Assembly (NCBI GenBank): GCA_038501625.1
Contig: JAZAYU010000085.1
Span: 907,193-971,192 of the forward strand
Source of the DNA: Corbicula japonica
Lineage: Eukaryota; Mollusca; Bivalvia; Venerida; Cyrenidae
Length of the DNA: 64,000 nt
Direction: 5' to 3'
Shown here: positions 34,786 to 44,129 of the stretch, piece after piece
How positions within the stretch are numbered: the stretch's first letter is position 1
How the letters are laid out: every line of letters starts with the position of its first letter
Made by a program: the position numbers and the translations under genes
Notes under the pieces: generated by a model
Database searches by the model: none
What the model was told of the DNA's origin: nothing
What the model saw: the letters and a program-made list of their open reading frames with translations, nothing else

Positions 34786-35185
34786 GATACTGTATATGTA
34801 GGAGATACTGTATTTATAAGTGGTAATGTATATGTAGGAATTACTGTACTGCATATGCAGAAGATACTGTATAAGTAGGAAGTACTGTTAATGTAGGAGA
34901 TAGTGTTTATGTAGGAAGTACTGAATATGTAGTAGATACTGTATATGTATGAACAGCCTATGTAGGAGATACTGTTTATGTATGAAGTATTGTACTGCCT
35001 ATGTAAAAGATATGTTTATATGTATGATGGAAGTACTGTATATGTAGGAGATATTGTTTATGTTGGAAGTACTGTATATGTAGGAGATATTGTTTATGTA
35101 GGAAGTACTGTATATGTAGGAGATATTGTATATATAGGAGATTTAGTGTATGCAGGACATGCTGCCTCACAGTATATGTAGGAAA
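34786..35185. repeat. Minisatellite, 36 bp unit, about 10 copies
   Basis: Alternating 18-mers TATGTAGGAGATACTGTA and TATGTAGGAAGTACTGTA, with edge decay. Both strands give short open frames (34976-35181) purely from the repeat. A GTACTG cluster follows at 35215-35260. Confidence 0.9.
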
Positions 35186-36077
35186 ACTTTACATGAGTAA
35201 TGCTGAAGCAAGTAATGTACTGAACTGTACTGTTCGATACAGTACTGTACTGTACTTAAAGGCAATGAGTGCATATCATTCTTTTTTCCAAACATCATAA
35301 TGACTTTAAGCCCATTCTTTCTTCTAAGATGAATTTGTTTTGTTTCTTTTCAGGTAAGAAATGTGTGCTTGATTGTAAATTAGACATGCCAGCAAATTGT
35401 AAGTAAATATTTGGATTGTTCAAAGTGAAATTTAATAAATACAGCTTGCAGCAGCCAAATTTCATCCGGCAGAAATCAAGGTGGCCTGCCAAACATTTGA
35501 GATTGTGTTGAAACTAATGATAATCTGTGTGAAAGAAACAAGCCAGCTTAGCTTTGTATGCATGTTTGTAGATGGGTGATTGCTTGTTTAAACCCCAGGC
35601 AGAGCATTTATGTTCACCCCCCAGACAGAGCATATTTGTGCTCATGTTTAGGGCTTCCATTAACTCAGAAAATGACCTTTTAACTGGAACTTTCCAAAAA
35701 GACTTATTTTTACCCCCAATTAATTTTCCTTAAATTATGGGTAATTTGCCTTATGATTGGCAGAATCCCCTAAAAATAGTCAAAATGACTCTAGAGAGAT
35801 TCAGCAGCTAGTGGAACCCCCTGTTGATATTGTTTTTGATTTCCAGGAAAAATATTACTATTACCCTTTAAATGTTTTCTCACAGGCATTGAGGCTTATT
35901 GACAACTTTCATGATGGAATAATTAAATGATTGAATGAATACTCAATGTCCCTATGGATTTAAAAGTACATTGTTGATTCTTGAGGAATGTTTCACAAGA
36001 GATGAATTAAAGGAAATATGTTAACACAATTACTGTTACATGTATTACAGTACTGATGTAATCATTACACTTATCAG
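35186..36077. other. Spacer, nothing recognised
   Basis: No gene is seen. A short doublet around CCAGGCAGAGCAT / CCAGACAGAGCAT lies near 35596-35630. Confidence 0.4.
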
Positions 36078-36240
36078 GAGAGGATCCAGAGGGGGTTAAT
36101 TTCGTTGCTCAAACTCCCTTTTAGGGCAGCAATATTTAATTTTCATGGGAATTTTGGCCAAAAAGTTAAAAAATTATTATGTATTTACCAAAAGACTGCC
36201 GATAGAACCCTCTTTCTGGAAATCTTGCATCTGACCATGC
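36078..36240 (+). repeat. GGATCCAGAGGGGGTT repeat, uninterrupted copy
   Basis: Carries GGATCCAGAGGGGGTTAATT, TTGCTCAAACTCCC, GGGCAGCAATATTTAATTTT and TTTTGGCCAAAAAGTT. It serves as the empty-site reference for the interrupted copy at 38120-39480. Confidence 0.7.
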
Positions 36241-36723
36241 TAATAATAATGCTTTTACGAAATATATTTTTGTCAGTGAATGCAAAACTGCATTTAATTT
36301 GGTCAGTAAAAGAATGCAAAACTGTGCTGTTTAGTAGCTGAATGCAAAACTGAACTATCAAGACAATGGCTAAAAGCAAAACTACACTAAATGTAAATGA
36401 ATTAAAATGAATAGTCTGATTTATCATTCCTTCCACCACCAAATGTAGAAGTTTTATTTTTTCGAAGATAACTCTGCACTCATGATCTCTGGACACAAAT
36501 TTTTAAAATGGAAGTATTGTTCAATTAGAGTGGCAAGCCTATGTTATGTATTTCTCCCCTGGCACCAGTTTTCCTCTTCCTTCTCTGAAATTTTGTAAAT
36601 AATGTATTTTCTACTCAAGCAATGTTTCCTGTCACAACCATTGTTTCCTGTCGGCACAATTCTAGTCGACACAGTTCTTAGTTGAGGTGTGACAGCAGAA
36701 ATGTTCTAAGTGATACTGGGGTG

Positions 36724-36901
36724 AAGGTTATAAAGCTGAGATTGGAAACCAGTCTCAAATCTCAAGCATCTGATTGGCTGACATGGCGACCAGTCTTAAA
36801 TCTCAAGCATCTGATTGGTTGAAATGGCGACTGGTCGCCATTTCAGCCAATCAGATGCTTGAGATTTGAGACTGGTTTCCAATCTCAGGTTTATAACCTT
36901 G
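36724..36901. mobile_element. Foldback MITE, best-preserved ends, duplicated arm
   Basis: The outer ends AAGGTTATAAAGCTGAG and CTCAGGTTTATAACCTT are inverted. The left arm segment AATCTCAAGCATCTGATTGG is doubled, so the hairpin has an extra 40 bp bulge. Confidence 0.85.
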
Positions 36902-37106
36902 GGACCAAGAAGCTGATAGAAACTATTCACTTTCACACCATGAAGTGCTCGTTGCCCAGATATGCCAAAATGTATCAAGAGACGTGGTATTTCAAGTTCT
37001 TTTTGTCCAATTGTGAAAGAAAACTATTGGACATTCAATGTTATTCAAGAAAAGGAGATTTAATGAGCAGCTGGCCCCTATATCATTAACAGTATTGAGT
37101 TTGATT

Positions 37107-37359
37107 TTAACAATTTCCTACATATATATAAATTTGTATAAACACCTTTTTGTGCATATGTGACCAGTGTAGATCAAGATCAGCCGGAACATTCATACCT
37201 TCTGGATCTGCACCGGTTGCATCTTGGCTAAAATAACCTAGGAATAACCTGATGAATCAAAATGTGAATCCTAATCAGGCAGCAGGGATGTGCCGGCTGA
37301 TCTGGATCTAAACTCTTGGCCAACAAGATAAAAGCTGTATCTGTGGAGTGAAGGGTTAA
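37107..37359 (-). mobile_element. Two-hairpin TTAA element, diverged
   Basis: TTAACAATTTCCTACATATA start and GTGGAGTGAAGGGTTAA end. The first arm has a loop deletion; part of the spacer (AATAACCTAGGAATAACCTG) is duplicated. Confidence 0.75.
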
Positions 37360-38119
37360 ACTGCTCCCAGTGTGATCATTTTAAATTTCTTGTGATACAT
37401 TGAGCTTTCTTGATAAATTAAGGTTTTTAAAAATACAGTAAGCTTATGTTTTTGAAATATTTCTTGTTTTACATGAAGTTTTGATTATTTATTTTGTTAC
37501 TAGTGTATTATTGGGATTAAAAATAACAAAATGGTTTGAGTAAAATGTAAATAATCAAAGTTTGAACTCAAACATTTATTATTTATTCATTTATTTATCT
37601 AGATTATTGTTACTAAAAATAGATTTTAAACGGGTTTTCAGGGTTATTATAGCCTTTCATGTGGAATTCCAGTCATGGTTTCATGAAATGTTCAGGTTTT
37701 ATTTTATATCCTTTATGCCAATATGTTGTTTATAAGTGTAAGTGAAGCAATAAATCAGCAGGCAGTAACAATAGCTAAATCTATAATGTTTTTATTTAAT
37801 CTTAACTTGGATGTTCATTGGAAGGGAAATAAGCAATAAATTGGAATCCTCTGTCTATTTTTATGATTGCTTGCTTTGATTTTATCTAAAAAAAAAGAAA
37901 AATGAAAAAAAAAACACCTAATCTGAAGGTCTTGTGGGTAATGAGAATATCAGAATTTTCAATTGCTAGCGTCACATTTTTTTCTTTTTTTAACTTCAAA
38001 TAATTTCTGGGGAGAAAAAGATTAAATAATGATTTCTTTGGTCTCCAGGGTGAATAGCTCTGTAAAATTTATGACACCTCAATCAGGAATTTAATATATG
38101 TCTTTATGTTGACTTCAGC
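37360..38119. other. Spacer, nothing recognised
   Basis: AT-rich with A runs near 37889-37914. No gene seen. Confidence 0.4.
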
Positions 38120-39480
38120 AATGCAGGGGCAGATCGAGAGGGGGTTAAATAGGGTTGCTCGAATCTCCTTTGGTGGCATCATTATTTATTTTTATATCCC
38201 CGGCATCTAGTGATTGAACCGTCCGTCCGTACTTCCATACGTCCTTCCAGTTAACCATTTTGGCAAGTTGGATATTTCACAATTTCTACAAAGATCATTG
38301 GCATGAAAGTTTACTTATTTACATAACAGATCAACGGTCATGACCCTGACAAGTTACATAACTCCAACTACCTTATTTCTTGGGTTATCTCCCATTTTGT
38401 ACTTAGAGAAAAAGGTTAACCTGTTTCGGCAAGTTGGATATTTTTCAATTTCTACAAAGAGCATTGACATGAAAGTTTACACACTTACTTTAAGTTACTA
38501 AACAGTGCACAGGTCATGACCCTAACAAGTTCCATAACTCTGGCTACCATATTTTTGGGGTCATCTCCCTCTTTTGTACTTAGAGATAAATGGTTAACCT
38601 GTTTGGGCAAGTTGGATATTTCTTAATTTCTACAAAGAGCATTGACATGAAAGGTTACAAACTTATTTAAACAGTGCATGGGTCATGACCCTAGCAAGTT
38701 ACATATTTCTCTATTTCTACAAAGAGCATTGACATGAAAGGTTACACACTTACTAAACACTGCACAGGCCATGACCCTGACAAGTTACATAACTCTAGGT
38801 ACCTAATTTCTTGGGTTATCTCCCCATTTTTTACTTAGAGAAATGGTTAACCTGTTTTTGCAAGTAGGATACTTATCAATTTCTGAAAAGAACATTAGCA
38901 TTAAACTTAACACTCTTACTTAATAGTGCACAGGTCATGACCCAGACAAGTAACATAACTCTGGCTACCATTTTTCTTGGTTTATCTTCCCATTTTGTAC
39001 TTAGAGAAATGGTAAACCTGTTTTGGAAAGTTTAATATTTCTCAATTTCAATCATGTGCCTCTAGTTAGTACCCACCCCTCCAATACTTGCCTCACCAGT
39101 GTTTCTACTAAATGCCTATGCATTAATTACATTAAATTCTGTCAATGTTGCAATTGTGTATTTAATAATCTTTACTTTATAATCTTAGATTATAGGTTTC
39201 TTTACCTGATTTTTATTTTAAATTCTTTCATGTACAGGTTCTGGAACCAGAAAGTTATTTTAATTATTTAGAATTAATTTGTGATTTTAGTTGCATTTTT
39301 AACACTGTGCTATTATTTAAAATTTGTATCGTGAAAAACTTTGCTACCGGGGGTGTTTTATGAACACAGCTTCTTGTTTTATGGAAATATTGGCCAGAAA
39401 GTTGGAGATTATCATGTAACTACTGTAAGACTGCCCCAAGCAAACGCCCTTTATGCAAATCTTGTATCCAGTCCAGCAGT
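38120..39480 (+). repeat. GGATCCAGAGGGGGTT repeat split by an insertion
   Basis: The left part, to about 38195, ends GGCATCATTATTTATTTTTA. The right part resumes at about 39381 with GGAAATATTGGCCAGAAAGT and TGCAAATCTTGTATCCAG. Joined, they align with 36078-36240. The 1.2 kb between them is the hairpin-end element at 38196-39380. Confidence 0.7.
38196..39380 (+). mobile_element. Hairpin-end element with tandem array, nested
   Basis: 5' end ATATCCCCGGCATC and CCGTCCGTCCG, then about five units of 165-185 bp (GCAAGTTGGATATTTCTCAA, AAAGAGCATTGACATGAAAG, GGTCATGACCCT). The 3' side has ACCGGGGGT inverted to the start, the hairpin GTGTT-TTATG-AACAC (39353-39367) and AGCTTCTTGTTTT. Insertion into the 38120 repeat fixes both ends to within a few bases. 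Confidence 0.75.
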
Positions 39481-39894
39481 GCTTTTATGACCAGCATCGA
39501 TCCAGATCAACCTACATATGAACCACTTTATTAAGCCAAAATGGTACTCAGGAGACAGTCCTTTTTTTCTGTCAAACACCCCTGTTTACGAGAAATGGAC
39601 TCCCACCAAGAGTTCAAAACCAGATTGCCATTACAGAAATCCTGTGGGCTATGAGTTAAGAGGGTCATTAGCCTTTTCCATGAAAAAAATATAAAGGCTA
39701 ATGTAACGAGAAATTGAGACACGCTTAATTTGGCTACAGTGTATGAATACAGTCGTAATTGTATCTCCTTGTTTGGTAGTACTATTGCTAATAAAACGGT
39801 TCTTAAAAATTCTTCCTAGCATGCCTTAATTATCTACAGTTCATTTAAAATGCTGTAATTATCGGAGAGAGTTTTTTTTTCATAGTGATAGTGG

Positions 39895-40015
39895 GTTTGT
39901 TTGGGGCATTCTTAGGGTATTTACATTAAGTCTCAAACTTAATGTCCATAATACCCCCCCCCCCCCCCCCAATCAAGGGGGTTTCTGCAACCCTATCGAA
40001 CCCACTCTGGATACG
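39895..40015 (-). repeat. GGATCCAGAGGGGGTT repeat, reverse copy with C17
   Basis: On the reverse strand: GTATCCAGAGTGGGTTCGAT, AGGGTTGCAGAAACCCCC. A run of 17 C (39954-39970) sits where other copies have a short GGGG/CCCC block, so the run grew from that block. Confidence 0.65.
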
Positions 40016-40063
40016 TACCTGCACTGCTTTGGATCTGCCCATGTTGATATTTCAGTCTCTTAA

Positions 40064-40301
40064 TTAATCCTTTTCTAGTATATACCTTTTATCATATATA
40101 AGGCCATTGTTCATCAAGTTCTTTCTGCATATCTGCCCAGTCTGATCTGGATCTACAGTGTTCGTTTTTGGTTAGTATTAACCTAACGAATCTTAAAGGA
40201 AACAGTGTAGATTTTGATCTGATGGAACAGATACACCAGCTAATCTGGATCATTACTGTTTGCCCATGTGATTTAAGTCATATCCATGAAGAAAGGGTTA
40301 G
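40064..40301 (-). mobile_element. Two-hairpin TTAA element, diverged
   Basis: TTAATCCTTTTCTAGTATAT start and GAAGAAAGGGTTA end. The first arm lost its 5' side; the second arm (AACAGTGTAGATTTTGATCT ... CTAATCTGGATCATTACTG) is complete. Confidence 0.75.
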
Positions 40302-40907
40302 CTAAATAACAATTCGTCAAATTTTCAGCGACACTTGAAATAATAGTTGTTAATTCATTGTATATAAGTGAGTTGTGTACTATCAAGTTTCATACAGATC
40401 AGCCCATTTATTTCAGTTATCTAAACTCTGTGAAAGAATTTAATATAGCAAGATAGACAGGGGATGTAAGATGTTTTTTCGGCGTTAGCTGTCTAAGCTC
40501 ACTTTTGACCTAGTTTTTCGACCAATGAAATATTGTAAATAAAACTTATTATGCAGCGGGAAAATCAAATAGATTATTTTGATTGGTTATTAGTGGGTCT
40601 CGTTAATGATTACCGTAACGATTTTTATATTGTGTGTTAGTATTTACATGGCACTTATATGTTCGGGCATTTTCGTTTTTAAAAGCGATAATTGTATTGG
40701 AGAAAAAAGTATTTACGGTATAAATAACCAGTTAAGTCAATTGATGGCTTAAATACGATTTTATATGGAATATTCATGGGTGTCAGGTAAACACTCGAGT
40801 ACAATACACAGTATAAAACGACAGAGAAGTGCAGATATTTCTGGTTCTTACTGGTTCCTTTCTAGTTCCTTTGATAGTGATTGTTAATTTCAAGCCGAGC
40901 TATTCAA
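40302..40907. other. Spacer of different composition
   Basis: Richer in CpG than its surroundings (TTTTTTCGGCGTTAGC, TGCAGCGGGAAAATC, CGTTAATGATTACCGTAACG). It leads into the tRNA-like sequence. I see no frame or repeat boundary; it could belong to the same insertion as the tRNA-like unit. Confidence 0.35.
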
Positions 40908-40978
40908 ATCGCCTTGGTGTAGTGGTTATCACACTCGCCTGTTAAGCGCAGGCCCCGGGTTCAATACTCGGGAGGGAC
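40908..40978 (+). tRNA. tRNA-like sequence, anticodon GTT (Asn), degenerate
   Basis: The A box TGGTGTAGTGG and B box GGGTTCAATAC are good. The T stem CCGGG/CTCGG pairs with one wobble and the anticodon loop is CTGTTAA. The anticodon stem keeps only three of five pairs and the acceptor stem about four of seven, so it is more likely a pseudogene or the head of a tRNA-derived SINE than a working tRNA. A TTTTTT terminator follows at 40982-40987. The D-arm sequence recalls tRNA-Val or tRNA-Asp rather than tRNA-Asn. Confidence 0.45.
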
Positions 40979-40987
40979 ACGTTTTTT

Positions 40988-41307
40988 AAGTTAATTTACG
41001 TAAAAGTTGGTAGATTTCGCTCTTGTAACAAGTTGTTATTATTTTCATTTATTGTATTTTAATAACATTTATTCGTCATTAGAACTAACTCTACAAGAGT
41101 TATTCTATTGAAACTGAATAAATGTACTGTTAATGTTAGACATTCTTCTTTAATCGACGTATTATCACCAGACGAAATTTTTGCACGCTCTTTATTTCTT
41201 TCTTTCTTATATATAAAAATCTTTTCCATCAACGCCGTTTATCTTTTTTTAAAGATATTTCTTGTTTAGTTATAACCTGATTACTTCCCCTGACAAAATT
41301 ATCAGTG
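40988..41307. other. Region after tRNA-like unit
   Basis: Could be the body and tail of a SINE, including a TTTCTTTCTTTCTT run near 41196-41212. I cannot find a matching second copy in the window. Confidence 0.3.
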
Positions 41308-41505
41308 TAACCCTTTACATTATCTCTAAGGTAAGCAGTGTAAATCTATTAGCTTGTATCTCATGTCATCTGATCAGAATCAACACTTTTTTGCTTTTAG
41401 ATTCACTATGTTATTTCTTATAAAAAAACAACAAAGTAGATCCAGAGCAGAAGGAATGCATGTACCACTGATCTGGATCTACACTGTTTGAACATGAGAC
41501 TCTAG
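41308..41505 (+). mobile_element. Two-hairpin element, diverged
   Basis: TGTAACCCTTTACATTATCT start; eroded left arm (CAGTGTAAATCTATTAGC ... TGATCAGAATCAACAC). The right arm ends CTGATCTGGATCTACACTGT; the right terminus is lost. Confidence 0.65.
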
Positions 41506-41560
41506 CAAAATTCAGGACAGATTGCATGGAACTGTCTTTTCTGAAACAACCTAATTAAAC

Positions 41561-41802
41561 TTAACCCTTTCCTCTATAAATATGCATTTTTAGGCATGCG
41601 CGACCAGTGTAGATCTAGATAAGCCGGCACAACCGTGCTGTTTGATCAGAATCTGCACTGGTCACAGTTTGGTCAGAAATAACCTAATGAATAAGAAAGA
41701 GAACAGTGTAGATCCTGATTAGATGGCATGGATGTGCTGGCTGATCTTGGTCTACACTGTTTGCCCATGCAATAAAGGTCAGTGAAAGGAGGAAAGGCTT
41801 AA
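41561..41802 (-). mobile_element. Two-hairpin TTAA element, full length
   Basis: 242 bp. TTAACCCTTTCCTCTATAAA start, AAAGGAGGAAAGGCTTAA end. Both arms are complete with scattered changes (AGATCTAGATAAGCCGGCAC; GATCCTGATTAGATGGCATG). A damaged half copy follows immediately. Confidence 0.85.
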
Positions 41803-41804
41803 AA

Positions 41805-41908
41805 ATGAATAGTGTAGTTCCTTATCCAACTGCATGGATGTTCTGCAAGAGGCTGATCTGGATCTACCATGGTCGCCCATGGAATATAGGCAATATACAT
41901 TAAGGATT
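41805..41908 (-). mobile_element. Two-hairpin element, half copy
   Basis: A right arm only (AATAGTGTAGTTCCTTATCC ... GGCTGATCTGGATCTACCAT, GGTCGCCCATGGAATA), next to the full copy at 41561. Confidence 0.6.
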
Positions 41909-42285
41909 AGGAGTTAGTCGGTAATTTGCACGTGAATTGGTGAGTATTTTTGCCCTTGATTGCTTTAATGTGACAATCCATCTTTTTTCAAGAAGGACAA
42001 ATATTTTCCTTGTAATCCGCATTATGGTTTTACTGATCTGTCCTCGACATGACATCAGTTAATTACAGAAATAAATATCCAGGGGTTTGTTGTGTGAGAA
42101 CTTGAACTAGCTTTTTCTCAGCTTGGTTACAGGCCATAATTAACTGTAATTGCTTTTAAAAGTACATTGAGCATGATTTTGCTTCGAAAAATATGACAGA
42201 AAAGCCAAGTTGTTTCCAATTTTCAATGAATATGGAAATGTTGAATGAATGTTGAATGTGGAAATGTTGAAAATTGAGACTATAC

Positions 42286-42527
42286 TTAACCCTTTCCTGG
42301 ATATATATGCATTTTTACGCGTGTGCGACCAGTGTAGATCCAGATCGTCCGGCACATCCGTGCCGTCTGATCAGGATCTGCACTGGTCGCATTTTGGTCA
42401 GAAATAACCTAATGAATCAATAAGCAAACAGTTTAGATCCTGATCAGATGGCACGGATGTGCCGGCTGATCTGGATCTAAACTGTTCGCCCTGGCAATAA
42501 AGGTGTATCTGTACGGGAATGGGTTAA
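42286..42527 (-). mobile_element. Two-hairpin TTAA element, full length, close to consensus
   Basis: TTAACCCTTTCCTGGATATA start and TGTACGGGAATGGGTTAA end. The arms ACCAGTGTAGATCCAGATCG and AACAGTTTAGATCCTGATCA match their partners almost perfectly, and the spacer is GGTCAGAAATAACCTAATGA. Among the least decayed copies, hence probably young. Confidence 0.9.
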
Positions 42528-43006
42528 CACAAATGTGACATAAGCTGTGCTTAGCACTAAATAAAGGGCGAACATCAGTTTTAATACAGTTACAGTAAAA
42601 TTTAACATAACATTTTTGAAAGATATGTTATGTTTTATTGTTAACAGCAAACAATAAATTGTTTTGCCAATACACTACAATTATTTAAGTTAAGATTTCT
42701 ACAGTACAAAAACAGTTTTATATTTACCTTAGACAAAGAGTCATTTGACCTCATACTAAATGTAACAGGCTTCCAATCAATCTGTGGCTATATGTCTATG
42801 AAGTGCATAGAAATCTGTTAAAATGTTTTTAGTCGCCACATCAGTTTAAAAAGTTTATCCAATAAACTTGTGTTACCTTTATTAATAATATAATCTTCCA
42901 TTTCAACATATACTGATAAAACATTAAATTTTTTAAATATTAGCTGTGTCCTCCATTGGAATGGACCTATAATGTACCTAAATGAATGAAGTTTAAATGA
43001 AATGAT
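42528..43006. other. Spacer, nothing recognised
   Basis: AT-rich, no gene or repeat boundary. Confidence 0.4.
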
Positions 43007-43405
43007 ATAGAGGATATTTGTTTTTGCCAGTGTAAGATAGAAATATATTTCACCGAGTGAGCTCCGGAATTCGTATTTTCACGAGTGGCGAAGCCACGAG
43101 TGAAAATACATAATTCTGGAGGTCGTGAGTGAAATATATTTCTATCTTTCAATGGTAAAAACAAATTTTCTTTTTATTTTATGCTTTAAGAGCACAATTT
43201 GTGTGAATTTCGTGACGTCATGACGTCAAATATCCAAATTTGAGACCGTTTTCTAAACGTTCTCATTCGGTATGTTATGTGCATTTGGGTACCAAGGTGA
43301 AAAAAGCAGTGAAAATAAAAATGATATTCCACTGTTTGAAAACAGTCAAATACCACTTTTATTTCACCGGGAAAATTCTATTATTCTCTGAGAAGCATAA
43401 AATTA
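43007..43405 (+). mobile_element. Palindrome-plus-loop foldback element, copy 2
   Basis: Nearly the same sequence as 14766-15206: TATAGAGGATATTTGTTTTT start, palindrome centre GAGTGGCGAAGCCACGAGTG, and end AAGCATAAAATTAAA. TGACGTCA occurs twice in tandem (43213-43220 and 43221-43228). The loop is about 40 bp shorter than in copy 1. Confidence 0.8.
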
Positions 43406-43930
43406 AAAATATTTCACTGACTGGAAGATTCGGAACTCAGTTCCTTTCTATTTTACTCATGAGTTTTGAGGCTTTTTTGGTTTAATTGTGTATTGGGAAC
43501 AGCTTATTTTAATAAGTAAAGTTTATATTGTTAGTTTATTGTTGTATGAGCAGTAGTTTATCACTTGAACATTTTTTATGCCCCCGAAGGGAGGCATATA
43601 GTAATCGCACTGTCCGTCCGTCCGTCTTTCCGTCTGTCCGAAATAATCTTGTCCTGGCTTCTCCTCATAAACAGCTTGAGGGATTTCTTTGAAACTTCAC
43701 AGGAATGTTTGTCACCAAGCCTAGTTGTGCATATTGTCAGGAATTTCTGCTCGGATTATTTTTGGCTGAGTTATGGCCCTTTTAAGCAAAATCTTGTCCT
43801 CGCTTCTTCTCCCAAACCGCTTGAGGGATTTCATTGAAACTTCACAGGAATGTTTGTCACCAAGTGTAGATGTGCATATCCGAAGGAATTTCTGATCGGA
43901 TTATTTTTGGCGGAATTATGGACCTTTTTA

Positions 43931-43940
43931 CCTAACCCTA

Positions 43941-43973
<33 letters not shown>

Positions 43974-43974
43974 C
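43931..43974 (-). repeat. Interstitial telomere-like repeat, CCCTAA type
   Basis: 44 bp of CCTAACCCTAAACCCTAACC and similar units (TTAGGG on the reverse strand), inside a tandem unit of the 43576 element. Flanked on both sides by the normal repeat unit, so it is not a chromosome end. Confidence 0.9.
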
Positions 43975-44099
43975 GTAAACTGAAACCGCTTGAGGGATTT
44001 CATTGAAACTTCACAGGAGTGTTTGTCACCAAGACTTATTGTGCATATCCAAAGGAATTTCTGATCGGATTATTTTTGGCTGAGTTATGGGCCTTTTTA

Positions 44100-44129
44100 C
44101 CTAACCCTAACCCTAAACCCTAACCCTAA
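44100..44129 (-). repeat. Second interstitial telomere-like repeat
   Basis: About 30 bp of CCTAACCCTAACCCTAAACC at the same place in the next tandem unit (after TTATGGGCCTTTTTA), implying it was copied with the unit. Confidence 0.9.

Noticed and set aside
36185..36496. 103-codon reverse frame
   Set aside because: Overlaps the end of a dispersed repeat and shows no domain.
43931..43974. Chromosome end suggested by the telomere repeat
   Set aside because: The run is short and embedded in a tandem unit with normal sequence on both sides.
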